The notes beneath the pieces were generated by a model that was given only the letters and a program-made list of their open reading frames with translations, was not told the origin of the DNA and did not search any database. A stretch of 64,000 bases of DNA from DATLLJ01 sp035537875 (GTDB lineage: Bacteria; Acidobacteriota; Vicinamibacteria; Vicinamibacterales; CAVVIG01), in contig DATLLJ010000136.1 of NCBI GenBank assembly GCA_035537875.1, positions 1 through 64,000 of the forward strand, in the 5' to 3' direction. The position numbers and the translations under genes were made by a program. The number at the start of each line of letters is the position of its first letter. The stretch's first letter is position 1. Below are positions 16,252 through 29,056 of the stretch, piece by piece.

Positions 16252-17037
16252 ATGTTCAAAGCATGCGCCACGCGGCTTCGACGGGCGGCCCTGTTGGTGC
16301 TCTTGCTGACACCCGTGGGATGGCCGAGCGGCGCCATCGTTCTTGCGCAAGAACAGCTGGTTGACCAACAACGCGCGGACCCTCAGAACACGCCGGACCG
16401 CTCCACGCAGCTCGACCAGCTGAGACACGCCGCGACCCGGCTCCCGCTCGCTGCGGGCCTCGCCCTGGTCCTTGCCATGCGACCGCGTCGACGCGGTACG
16501 CCAGCACGCCAGGTTCACGTCGTCGAAACCCAGATCATCCTGGCGATTGTCGGGGCCGTTGTGATGCTGGTTGTAGGCGCCAGCCTGGCTCGCGCCTTCG
16601 GGATCGTGGGCGCAGCCGGCCTGGTGCGATACCGCTCGAAGATCGAGGATCCCAAGGACGCCGGCGTGATGCTCTCGACGCTGGCGGTCGGGCTCGCGGC
16701 GGGCGTGGGTCTCTGGATGCTCGCCATTTTCGCGACCATGTTCGTGATGGGTGTCCTGGGCGTCATCGAATCGTTCGAGCCGAAGGCGTCGCGTGCGTTC
16801 TCCCTGGAGATCAAAGCGAAGGATCCATCACAGCTCAAATCGAAGGTGGAGCAGTATCTCTCGCGCGGCCGGCTCGACTACAGGCTGCGCGCGACCTCGG
16901 ACGAAGAAATCAGCTACGACGTCGGCGTGCCATTCGATCGAAAAACCGATCGAATCGCCGACCAGATCGCCCAGATCGACCCGGCCAACGCCAAAGCGGT
17001 CGAGTTCAAAGAGAAGAAGAACGGCAACAAAGAATGA
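16252..17037 (+). CDS. DUF4956-family membrane protein
   Basis: About 261 aa from ATG 16252. There is a possible signal peptide or first helix (RRAALLVLLLTPVGW), a hydrophilic Gln-rich linker, another helix, then the DUF4956 core: IILAIVGAVVMLVVGASLA, FGIVGAAGLVRYRSKIEDPKDAG, VGLAAGVGLWMLAIFAT. A soluble C-terminal domain follows (FSLEIKAKDPSQLKSKVEQYL and onward). An earlier ATG (16168) is in frame but adds a non-signal-like extension. The core resembles MgtC-like architecture; function is unknown. Confidence 0.7.
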   Translation: MFKACATRLRRAALLVLLLTPVGWPSGAIVLAQEQLVDQQRADPQNTPDRSTQLDQLRHAATRLPLAAGLALVLAMRPRRRGTPARQVHVVETQIILAIVGAVVMLVVGASLARAFGIVGAAGLVRYRSKIEDPKDAGVMLSTLAVGLAAGVGLWMLAIFATMFVMGVLGVIESFEPKASRAFSLEIKAKDPSQLKSKVEQYLSRGRLDYRLRATSDEEISYDVGVPFDRKTDRIADQIAQIDPANAKAVEFKEKKNGNKE

Positions 17038-17042
17038 CTTGG

Positions 17043-17543
17043 TTACCGGTAATTGCCGAACTGGAGGGCTACACCGAAATCCTGTTCGCGTAGCGCGGCC
17101 ATGGCGGTCTGCAGATCGTCCTTTGACGCCGAGGAGACCCGGACCTGATCCGCCTGGATGGACGCCTGCACTTTCTTGAGCTTTCGTTCTTTGATGAATT
17201 TCACGATCTCGCGGGCTGCTTCGATAGGGATGCCCTGCTGAATCGCGATGACGCGGCGCACTTTGCCCCCGGCCGCCGGCTCGCTCGTCGTCTCCTTGAA
17301 ATTCTTGACCGGCACGTTCCGCCGGACGAGCCGGATTTGCACGACTTCCCACAACGCATTCATCTTGAACTCGTCATCTGCGACCAGCGTGAGCGTCTTG
17401 TCGGCCGGGCTCAGTGTGATCTCGGCGGTCGCGCCCTTGAAATCGTAGCGCTGGCCGACTTCCTTCCTGGCCTGGTTGAGCGCGTTGTCGACCTCCTGAA
17501 AATCGATGGTCGACGTGACATCGAACGACGAAGTAGCAGCCAT
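17043..17543 (-). CDS. yajQ: YajQ family cyclic-di-GMP/nucleotide-binding protein
   Basis: A 166-aa protein matching UPF0234/YajQ along its length: SSFDVTSTIDFQEVDNAL, RYDFKG at 32-37, the mid-protein DEFKMNALWEVVQ, LVRRNVP, IAIQQGIPIEAAREIVKFIK and the C-terminal VRVSSASKDDLQTAMA then FQFGN-like QFGNYR. Family members bind nucleotides or RNA, and cyclic-di-GMP in some pathogens. It is convergent with the DUF4956 gene (5-bp gap). Confidence 0.95.
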   Translation of the reverse strand: MAATSSFDVTSTIDFQEVDNALNQARKEVGQRYDFKGATAEITLSPADKTLTLVADDEFKMNALWEVVQIRLVRRNVPVKNFKETTSEPAAGGKVRRVIAIQQGIPIEAAREIVKFIKERKLKKVQASIQADQVRVSSASKDDLQTAMAALREQDFGVALQFGNYR

Positions 17544-17556
17544 GGAAAAAGAACCC

Positions 17557-18660
17557 TCAGCGGGATCTGGCGACCGTCAGTTCCGCATACCCGCGAAAAC
17601 GCCCCTCCGCATACCCTCGCAGCAGTTCGTCCACCGGCTGTACCAGTGAGCTGCTGTAATAGCCCGGGGCCGATTGCCCGAGGCCGCCAAACACCGAACG
17701 GATGATGAGGCTGTGATCGGCGTGGGGCAGGCGGGCGAGGTTCTGCACGAACACGGGAAACCGTCCGTCGGCAAAGAGATAGAACTCGACGTTGGACGCA
17801 TAGAACGCGGAAAGGCGATCGCCGCGAGACTCCATGACACGGCCGATTTCGGTCAGCGCCGTCGGTCCCGCCAGGTCGCCGACGACAGGGATGACCAGAT
17901 CGCGCTGCTGCAGCGACCTGACGAACTGGAAATCGGCCTCCTCGGCGAGAAAGCTCGCCCGCCGTCCCTGTCGGTCTGTCTCGAGTAAAAGCTCCCGGTA
18001 CGTCGGGTAGTAACTCTGGGGCGTGCGACCGGTGGTCTGAAATTTGAGGGGAAGCCCCGCAGTGATGAACCTGCGGTGAAAACGGTTGATTGTGACGAAG
18101 TCGGCGTCGGACAGCGCCACCCCGAATGACTTGATCCTGGCATCCACCCGTGCCCGGAGATCTGCGAGGTCAGGCTCCGGGAGCCTCACACCCTCCAGAT
18201 GCTCGACGATCTTGTCGAGGTCGGCGTTCCGCCACGTCTGGACCGGGAGGGGCACGGGGCGGCCAAACAGCAGGCTGAGATACTCGGCGCGCGTGTTCGA
18301 CATCGCGAACATCGCCTTGAACAACAGGTGCAGCAGCAGGTTATCGCGTCGCAGATCCACGATGAAGGCGATGGACGGCCTGACCTGTGCGATATACGAA
18401 AAATTCTGGTCGGGTCCGACGCCGACATATGCGCCGCCACGCAGCGAGGCATCTCGAAGTGCCGGTACGACGTGCAGGTACGAGCGTTCGTTCGAGATGA
18501 GATTGTCGGTGTCGAAGTAGCCGCCGGGCTCGGACAGCTGGGCGACGCGCGCGGCAAACGTCGGGGGCGCCTGGACGTGCCCCACCTCGACGATGCCGCC
18601 GAACAGCAGCGCGACGAGCACCAGGCAGAGGTGGATGTGGCGACGGTTCGAGCTGGTCAC
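17557..18660 (-). CDS. exported protein of unknown function
   Basis: About 367 aa from GTG 18660. An N-terminal hydrophobic segment (HLCLVLVALLFGGIVEVG) acts as signal peptide or anchor. The mature protein has conserved-looking blocks: GGYFDTDNLISNERSYLHVV, GGAYVGVGPDQNFSYIAQVRP, AFIVDLRRDNLLLHLLFKAMF, and a C-terminal SNVEFYLFADGRF. The blocks are reminiscent of a widespread uncharacterised exported family sometimes labelled LIC_10091; I cannot confirm that. The ORF stays open upstream, but that part is arginine-rich shadow of lhr. It sits between lhr and yajQ, all on the minus strand. Confidence 0.65.
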   Translation of the reverse strand: MTSSNRRHIHLCLVLVALLFGGIVEVGHVQAPPTFAARVAQLSEPGGYFDTDNLISNERSYLHVVPALRDASLRGGAYVGVGPDQNFSYIAQVRPSIAFIVDLRRDNLLLHLLFKAMFAMSNTRAEYLSLLFGRPVPLPVQTWRNADLDKIVEHLEGVRLPEPDLADLRARVDARIKSFGVALSDADFVTINRFHRRFITAGLPLKFQTTGRTPQSYYPTYRELLLETDRQGRRASFLAEEADFQFVRSLQQRDLVIPVVGDLAGPTALTEIGRVMESRGDRLSAFYASNVEFYLFADGRFPVFVQNLARLPHADHSLIIRSVFGGLGQSAPGYYSSSLVQPVDELLRGYAEGRFRGYAELTVARSR

Positions 18661-18716
18661 CCGTCGATTATCCACGATTTGCGATGTCGCCCTCCGGCGG
18701 CGGCCTCCACGACACG

Positions 18717-23312
<4,596 letters not shown>

Positions 23313-23389
23313 ACGGCGATCCGATACCTCGCGATCTTATAATGTTGCAGGTTTGCGGATGGCCGTACTCATCACAACAAAGAGGCTCC

Positions 23390-23653
23390 ATGGGTGATTC
23401 TGGCGAGGGGTTGATCGACGCCGAGGCGCGCATTCAGGAACGTATCGACGAGATGGAGCGGGCACGGGCCCAGCGGCACACGGGCGCCGTCCGCGATCCG
23501 GAGCGCGTGCAGGCGCTCGAATCTTTGAGGCTGGCCCGCACCGAGCTCGAGCGCCAGCTTGTGGCCACCACGCACGAGCGACGTCGCGTGCAAATTCAAG
23601 AGGCACTCGCCGAGCTCGACCGGCGAATGACGGAAGCCAGCGCGGCGCTCTAG
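23390..23653 (+). CDS. small coiled-coil protein, unknown
   Basis: An 87-aa product from ATG 23390 (AGAGG shortly upstream). It is almost entirely charged helix (RIQERIDEMERARAQR, ESLRLARTELERQLV, RRRVQIQEALAELDRRM), predicted as coiled coil. There is no Cys and no hydrophobic segment. No family recognised. It is 16 bp from the class IV aminotransferase gene. Confidence 0.55.
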   Translation: MGDSGEGLIDAEARIQERIDEMERARAQRHTGAVRDPERVQALESLRLARTELERQLVATTHERRRVQIQEALAELDRRMTEASAAL

Positions 23654-23668
23654 CTCTTCCCCCGACCA

Positions 23669-24283
23669 ATGACGTTCGACCTCCTGGAGACTTTGCGGTG
23701 GACTCCGACGGAGGGGTGGTACCTGCTCGACCGTCACCTGGATCGACTGGAGAGTTCAGCCCGACACTTCGGGTTCGACTGTTCGCGGCCCGAGATCCTT
23801 CGCGCGCTTGACGAGGCCGTTCAGGCCGCGGATGCTGCCTGTCGCGTCCGCCTCGTTCTCAATCGGGAAGGACGTGTCCGCGTCGAGCCCACACCGCTCG
23901 ACATCCAGCAAGGGGTCATGCGGGTGCGGCTGGCCGCGCAGCCCATCGACCCGACCGACATCTTCCTGTATCACAAGACCACGAACCGGTCCGTCTATGA
24001 GCGGGCGCGTCTGCCGGATTGCGACGACGTCATCTTGTGGAACCCGTCCGGTCAGGCGACCGAATCCACGATTGCGAACCTCGTCGTCCAGAAGGGCCGC
24101 CGGCGAATCACGCCGCCGATCGCCTGTGGTCTGTTGCCGGGCACGCTGCGCGCGGAGTTGCTGGCGACCGGCGAGGTACGCGAGGAGGTGGTGAGAGTGG
24201 ACGAGCTGGGTGCGGTCGCACACGTCTGGCTGGTCAACTCGGTTCGAGGGTGGTTGGAAGCCGTGCTTGTTGATGAACGTTAA
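23669..24283 (+). CDS. class IV aminotransferase, aminodeoxychorismate-lyase-like
   Basis: A 204-aa fold-type IV PLP enzyme. It starts FDLLETLRWTPTEGWYLLDRHLDRL, the segment typical of the PabC half of PabBC proteins. The PLP lysine lies in LYHKTTNRS, and the conserved Glu in GQATESTIANLVV. The length suits a short PabC-type enzyme (4-amino-4-deoxychorismate lyase, p-aminobenzoate/folate pathway). No pabB is adjacent, so the substrate assignment rests on similarity only; a branched-chain or D-amino acid aminotransferase of the same fold would normally be longer. Confidence 0.75.
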   Translation: MTFDLLETLRWTPTEGWYLLDRHLDRLESSARHFGFDCSRPEILRALDEAVQAADAACRVRLVLNREGRVRVEPTPLDIQQGVMRVRLAAQPIDPTDIFLYHKTTNRSVYERARLPDCDDVILWNPSGQATESTIANLVVQKGRRRITPPIACGLLPGTLRAELLATGEVREEVVRVDELGAVAHVWLVNSVRGWLEAVLVDER

Positions 24284-24402
24284 AAAGGTCGGGCTATCGA
24301 CTAACCGGGGGCGATGCGTTAGCATGAGGGCCTGGGCTTGCGAAATCGTTCACAAGCTAAGCGCGCGCGTCCGCGCCCGACCAGATAGACGCCACCGTCC
24401 CC

Positions 24403-24771
24403 ATGCAGGGCTGGCTCTCCATCCTCCTCATGATTGCGCTCGGCGCCGGGTTTGCGCTGATTTCGGTGTTTCTGTCGAGCATTCTCGGCCCGCACAATCC
24501 GACCCCGGCCAAGTCGGCGCCGTACGAATGCGGCATGCCGGCGGTCGGTGATGCCAGGGAACGACAGTCGGTCAAGTTCTACCTGGTCGCCATGATCTTC
24601 CTCCTGTTCGATATCGAGGTCGCGTTCCTCTATCCCTGGGCGATGGCGCTCCGCGACCTGGGTTGGACAGGCTTCGTGCAGGTGGTCCTCTTCATGCTCC
24701 TGCTTCTCGCCGGCTACGTGTACGTCTGGCGGAAGGGGGCCCTGGACTGGGGAGACGAGAAGAAGGCGTAA
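24403..24771 (+). CDS. nuoA: NADH-quinone oxidoreductase subunit A
   Basis: A 122-aa membrane subunit with three helices and the NuoA signature PYECGMPAVGDARERQSVKFYLVA, FLLFDIEVAFLYPWA. It is part of the membrane arm near the quinone site. It is the first gene of the complex I operon; the stop abuts the nuoB start with no gap. The 119 bp before it hold no gene and presumably the operon promoter, though I could not pick a convincing one. Confidence 0.95.
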   Translation: MQGWLSILLMIALGAGFALISVFLSSILGPHNPTPAKSAPYECGMPAVGDARERQSVKFYLVAMIFLLFDIEVAFLYPWAMALRDLGWTGFVQVVLFMLLLLAGYVYVWRKGALDWGDEKKA

Positions 24772-25236
24772 ATGGGTATTGAATCCGAGCTCCCCGTGCT
24801 GACCACCACCGTCGAGAAGATGGTGCAGTGGGCTCGCCGCTCGTCCATCTGGCCGGTCACGTTCGGGCTGGCCTGCTGTGCCATCGAGATGATGGCGATG
24901 AGCTGTTCGAGGTATGACGTGGCCCGGTTCGGCGCCGAGGTCTTCCGGGGAAGCCCCCGGCAATCCGACCTCATGATTGTGGCGGGCCGCGTCTCGCGGA
25001 AGATGGCACCCGCGCTCCGGCGCGTCTACGACCAGATGCCCGAGCCCAAGTGGGTCATCTCGATGGGGGCTTGCGCCTCGATCGGCGGTGTCTTCGACAA
25101 CTACGCGATCGTGCAGGGCGTTGACCAGATCGTGCCGGTCGACGTCTTCGTCCCGGGTTGCCCGCCGCGCCCTGAGTCGCTGCTGTACGGCATCGTTCAG
25201 CTCCAGAGGAAGATCGCGCAGCAGAAGCTCGCCTGA
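24772..25236 (+). CDS. nuoB: NADH-quinone oxidoreductase subunit B
   Basis: A 154-aa subunit binding the terminal [4Fe-4S] cluster N2. The four ligands are visible: tandem Cys in FGLACCAIEMM, Cys in GACASIGG, and Cys in PGCPPRPE. It lies next to the quinone pocket with NuoD. It overlaps nuoC by one base (TGATG junction). Confidence 0.97.
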   Translation: MGIESELPVLTTTVEKMVQWARRSSIWPVTFGLACCAIEMMAMSCSRYDVARFGAEVFRGSPRQSDLMIVAGRVSRKMAPALRRVYDQMPEPKWVISMGACASIGGVFDNYAIVQGVDQIVPVDVFVPGCPPRPESLLYGIVQLQRKIAQQKLA

Positions 25237-25790
25237 TGAATCTACCGGATCCCACTGCGCTCGTTGCCACATTGCGACAGGAGATACCGCGCGCTGTTGT
25301 CGAATCGGCTCCTTCCATCGATCTGCACCCGACTCTCTACGTCTCGCGCGACGATGTACCGACCGTCGCGCAGGTGCTTCGTGATCGGCCCGATCTGCGG
25401 TTCACGCTGCTCGTCGAGCTGACGGCCGTCGATTACCACCCGCGCGATCCGCGTTTCGAGCTCGTCTATCTCCTCGTCTCCCTTGAACACCGCGGCCGGC
25501 TGCGGATGAAGGTGCAGCTGGCTGGCGACGACGCACGCGCAAAGACGGTCACCGGGATCTGGCCGGCCGCCAACTGGCTCGAGCGCGAAGTGTGGGATCT
25601 GTTTGGCATTGTGTTCGAAGGGCACCCGGATCCGCGACGGCTGCTGATGCCGGAGGACTGGGACGGCTATCCGCTTCGCAAGGATTATCCGGTGCAGATC
25701 AGGAAGGTGCCGACCTCCGCCGCGCCGCTGCAGATGACCGAGGAAGAGTTCCGGGCGAATCTGCAGAGAGATCGGTTGACGAGGTCCTAG
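25236..25790 (+). CDS. nuoC: NADH-quinone oxidoreductase subunit C
   Basis: A 184-aa peripheral-arm subunit (30 kDa-subunit family): TLLVELTAVDYHPRDPRFELVY, the family block WPAANWLEREVWDLFGI, then GHPDPRRLLMPEDWDGYPLRKDYP. Separate NuoC and NuoD are seen here, unlike the fused NuoCD of E. coli. The 67 bp to nuoD contain no gene. Confidence 0.96.
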   Translation: MNLPDPTALVATLRQEIPRAVVESAPSIDLHPTLYVSRDDVPTVAQVLRDRPDLRFTLLVELTAVDYHPRDPRFELVYLLVSLEHRGRLRMKVQLAGDDARAKTVTGIWPAANWLEREVWDLFGIVFEGHPDPRRLLMPEDWDGYPLRKDYPVQIRKVPTSAAPLQMTEEEFRANLQRDRLTRS

Positions 25791-25857
25791 TGTGCGCCTG
25801 CGAGCCAATCGCGAGCTGTGGTCATCGCGCGTCGTGACGAAGAGGTGCAGGAAGTAG

Positions 25858-27039
25858 ATGCCCGGCATTCGCACCGAAACGATGACCGTCAACATGGGGC
25901 CTCAGCACCCCAGCACGCACGGCGTGCTGCGGCTGGTGCTCGAGCTCGATGGAGAAACCGTCGTGTCGGCATCGCCGACGATCGGGTATCTGCACACCGG
26001 AATCGAAAAGACCGCCGAACAGAAGAAGTGGCAGCAGGTCATTCCTCTTGTTGAGCGGATGGACTACCTGAGCGCACAGTCGAACAGCATGGCGTTCTGT
26101 CTGTCGACGGAGCGGTTGCTCGGCATCGAACCGCCCGAGCGGGTGCGGAACATCCGCGTGCTGATCGCGGAGCTTCAGCGCATCAACAGCCACCTGGTGT
26201 GGCTGGGCACCCACGGCATGGAAGTCGGGGCGGTCTCGGTGATGCTCTACTGCTTTCGCGAACGTGAGCTGCTCCTCAACATCAACGAGATGCTCGCCGG
26301 GTTCCGGCTCTTCCCCAGCTTCATGCGGATCGGCGGCCTGCGCGAGGATCTCCCTCGCGGATTTCACGACGCGGTGCGGGCTGTGCTCGATCGACTGCCG
26401 GGCAAGATCGACGAATATGAGGATCTCCTGTCGCAGAACGAGATCTACCTGAAAAGAACCGAGGGCGTCGGCGTCATCTCCAAAGACGACGCCGTCGCGT
26501 ACGGCCTTGTGGGACCGAATGCGCGCGGCTCGGGTGTCGAGTACGATGTGCGCAAGGTGTTTCCGTACCTCGGCTACGACACCTACGACTTCAGCGTCCC
26601 GGTGCGAACTCGAGGCGATGTCTATTCGCGGTACCAAGTACGCGTCGCCGAAATGCGTGAGAGCGTCAAGATCTGCCGTCAGGCGCTCGAGCGAATCTCG
26701 CCGACCGGCGCATTTGCAGTGGCCGACCCGCGCATCACGCCGCCGCCGAAGGATCGCGTCTACACGGAGATGGAGGCGCTGATCCAGCACTTTCTCGTGT
26801 ACTCGCAGGGTTTCACCGTTCCCGCCGGCGAGGCCTACGTGCCGGTCGAGGGGCCGCGCGGCGAGCATGGCTTCACCGTGGTGTCGGATGGAACGAACCG
26901 CCCCTGGCGAATCAAGCTGCGGGCGCCCTCGCTGCTGGCGTGCCAGGCGCTCGAGCGGATGATCGTCGGCGGCCTGATCGCGGACGTCATTGCCGTCATC
27001 GGCTCGATCGACGTCGTCATGGGGGACGTAGACCGGTGA
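25858..27039 (+). CDS. nuoD: NADH-quinone oxidoreductase subunit D
   Basis: A 393-aa subunit of the 49 kDa family with the quinone-site HPSTHG motif (MGPQHPSTHGVLRL), GYLHTGIEK, and the C-terminal half GSIDVVMGDVDR ending. The nuoE GTG start overlaps its stop (GTGA), so translation is probably coupled. Catalytic neighbour of NuoB cluster N2. Confidence 0.97.
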   Translation: MPGIRTETMTVNMGPQHPSTHGVLRLVLELDGETVVSASPTIGYLHTGIEKTAEQKKWQQVIPLVERMDYLSAQSNSMAFCLSTERLLGIEPPERVRNIRVLIAELQRINSHLVWLGTHGMEVGAVSVMLYCFRERELLLNINEMLAGFRLFPSFMRIGGLREDLPRGFHDAVRAVLDRLPGKIDEYEDLLSQNEIYLKRTEGVGVISKDDAVAYGLVGPNARGSGVEYDVRKVFPYLGYDTYDFSVPVRTRGDVYSRYQVRVAEMRESVKICRQALERISPTGAFAVADPRITPPPKDRVYTEMEALIQHFLVYSQGFTVPAGEAYVPVEGPRGEHGFTVVSDGTNRPWRIKLRAPSLLACQALERMIVGGLIADVIAVIGSIDVVMGDVDR

Positions 27040-27644
27040 CCTTTCACCCGACGATGGCGTATGGGGCGACGTTCCACAAGTCGTCGCGTCAGCTCGAGGA
27101 CGAAGGCCCTCCGTTCGCGTACACGCCGGAGAACCGCGCGCGGTTCGAGGAGATCGTCAAACGGTATCCACCTGACCGCCGCCGTTCGGCGGTGTTGCCA
27201 GCGCTGTACCTGGCTCAGTACCAGCAGGGCTATATCACCGCCAATGCCATCCGCCACGTCGCGGAGCTGCTCGGGATCACGCGCGCCGATGTCGAGGACG
27301 TCGTGTCGTTCTACACGATGTTCTATACCAAACCCGTCGGCCGGTTCGTGCTGCAGGTCTGCCGGACGCTCTCGTGTGCGTTGAACGGCGCCGAACGGGT
27401 GACCGAAGAGCTCCAGAGGACGCTGGGCATCGGACCGGGCGAAACCGACAAGAGCGGCACGTTTACGCTCATCGAAGTGGAGTGCCTCGGGGCGTGCGAT
27501 CGCGCGCCGGTCGTCATGGTGAACGACGCCTGGCACGAGTGCCTGCGGCCTGAGGATACCGCGAAGCTCGTGGAGGATCTCCGGGCGCGTGGCGAAGCCG
27601 CGCTGAGCGGGTGCCATCACGTGGTCGAGCTAAAGGACCGATGA
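27036..27644 (+). CDS. nuoE: NADH-quinone oxidoreductase subunit E
   Basis: About 202 aa from GTG 27036. It is a thioredoxin-like [2Fe-2S] subunit; ligands C109 and C114 (CRTLSC) and C150 and C154 (CLGAC) are present. The block AIRHVAELLGI with VVSFYTMFYTKPVGR is typical. GTG was chosen because it overlaps the nuoD stop; an internal ATG at 27054 would remove six residues. With NuoF it forms the NADH-dehydrogenase module. Confidence 0.94.
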   Translation: MTFHPTMAYGATFHKSSRQLEDEGPPFAYTPENRARFEEIVKRYPPDRRRSAVLPALYLAQYQQGYITANAIRHVAELLGITRADVEDVVSFYTMFYTKPVGRFVLQVCRTLSCALNGAERVTEELQRTLGIGPGETDKSGTFTLIEVECLGACDRAPVVMVNDAWHECLRPEDTAKLVEDLRARGEAALSGCHHVVELKDR

Positions 27645-27651
27645 CTACGTA

Positions 27652-27748
27652 TCACGGAGTCACGAAGAACGCGAAAGACACGAAGGATCATCATGGAAGA
27701 AGAAGACTTCGTGAGCTTCCTGCTCTTCGTCTCTTCGTGATGAACAGT
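27652..27748. repeat. ACGAAGxxC word repeat with inverted arm, nuoE-nuoF gap
   Basis: The stretch reads cacggagtcacgaagaac, gcgaaagac, acgaaggat: a degenerate 9-bp word. After a short A/G-rich spacer it continues with CTTCGTGAG, CTCTTCGT and CTCTTCGTG, the reverse complement. The pair can fold into an imperfect hairpin inside the operon, between nuoE and nuoF. Confidence 0.7.
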
Positions 27749-27760
27749 CGCTGAATTTCT

Positions 27761-29056
27761 ATGGAGCCGCTTCTCACGAGACATGTGCGCGAGCCGAACT
27801 CGTTCACGCTCGATTTCTACCTGCGGCATCAGGGGTACCAGGCGCTCAGAAAAGCGCTCGCGATGGCGCCCGACGCCGTCATCGAGCTGGTGAAGGCGTC
27901 TGGACTGCGCGGCCGCGGCGGGGCGGGGTTCCCGACCGGCATGAAGTGGCAGTTCGTGGACAAGAAGTCCGACAAGCCGCGTTACATCGCCTGCAATGCC
28001 GACGAGAGCGAGCCCGGCACCTTCAAGGATCACCTGCTGATTGAGCGCAACCCCCACCTGCTGATCGAGGGGTGCGCGATTGCCTGCCATGCCATCGGCG
28101 CGAAGGTGGCCTACATTTACATCCGCGGCGAGTTCTTCCACGTGCAGGAAGTGCTGGAACGGGCGATTCAGGAGGCGTACGCGGGCGGATTCATCGGCAA
28201 GGGTGTACTGGGCGCCAGCTTCGACTGCGATGTGTTCATCCATCGCGGAGCCGGGGCGTACGAAGCCGGCGAGGAGACCGCGCTGCTCGAATCGCTCGAA
28301 GGCAAGCGCGCCCAGCCGCGTAACAAGCCGCCGTTTCCCGCGGTCGTCGGCCTCTATAACGCGCCGACCGCGGTCAACAACGTCGAGACCTTGTGCAACA
28401 TCCCGCTCATCGTGCAGAACGGAGCGGAATGGTTTACAGCGCTCGGACCGGAAAAGAACGGCGGTCCGAAGCTTTATTGCGTCAGCGGTCACGTGAAGCG
28501 GCCCGGCGTGTACGAAGCATCGATGACCGTGACGCTCCGGGAGCTGATCGAGGAGCACGCCGGCGGGGTGCGCGAGGGGCGGACCTTGAAGGCCGTGATT
28601 CCGGGCGGATCCTCGGTGCCGATGCTGCTGCCCGATCAGCTCGACACCCAGGCCAGCTTCGACGGCATCCAGAAGGCGGGCTCGCTGCTCGGTTCGGCCG
28701 GCGTCATCGTGCTCGATGACACGACCTGCATGGTCTGGCTCGCTGTCAACCTGCTGCATTTCTACCGTCACGAGTCGTGCGGCAAGTGCACGCCGTGCCG
28801 GGAAGGCACCGACTGGCTGTATAAGATTCTGCAGAAGATCGAGGGGGGCGAGGGCCAGCTGCGGGATCTGGATCTGCTGTCGAGCATTTCGGCCAACATC
28901 GCGGGCAAGACGCTCTGCGCGTTCGGCGACGCGGCCGTCACGCCGGTCCTGACCACGCTGAAGCACTTTCGCCACGAGTACGAGGCCCACGTCAAGGAAA
29001 AGCGGTGCACGCTGCCCGCCGACTGGCGCGCGCGGCTGCCGGTGGCGGCGCATTGA
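27761..29056 (+). CDS. nuoF: NADH-quinone oxidoreductase subunit F
   Basis: A 431-aa flavoprotein subunit that oxidises NADH. The FMN/NADH region GLRGRGGAGFPTGMKW and CNADESEPGTFKDHLL are present, as is the [4Fe-4S] N3 motif ESCGKCTPCREGT with the fourth Cys in GKTLCAFGD. The next operon gene is nuoH, whose TTG start overlaps this stop; the nuoG gene expected here is absent. Confidence 0.97.
   Translation: MEPLLTRHVREPNSFTLDFYLRHQGYQALRKALAMAPDAVIELVKASGLRGRGGAGFPTGMKWQFVDKKSDKPRYIACNADESEPGTFKDHLLIERNPHLLIEGCAIACHAIGAKVAYIYIRGEFFHVQEVLERAIQEAYAGGFIGKGVLGASFDCDVFIHRGAGAYEAGEETALLESLEGKRAQPRNKPPFPAVVGLYNAPTAVNNVETLCNIPLIVQNGAEWFTALGPEKNGGPKLYCVSGHVKRPGVYEASMTVTLRELIEEHAGGVREGRTLKAVIPGGSSVPMLLPDQLDTQASFDGIQKAGSLLGSAGVIVLDDTTCMVWLAVNLLHFYRHESCGKCTPCREGTDWLYKILQKIEGGEGQLRDLDLLSSISANIAGKTLCAFGDAAVTPVLTTLKHFRHEYEAHVKEKRCTLPADWRARLPVAAH

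Noticed and set aside
27617..29053. 478-codon minus-strand ORF over nuoF
   Set aside because: Antisense of nuoF; its tail is merely the translated CTTCGTG repeat.
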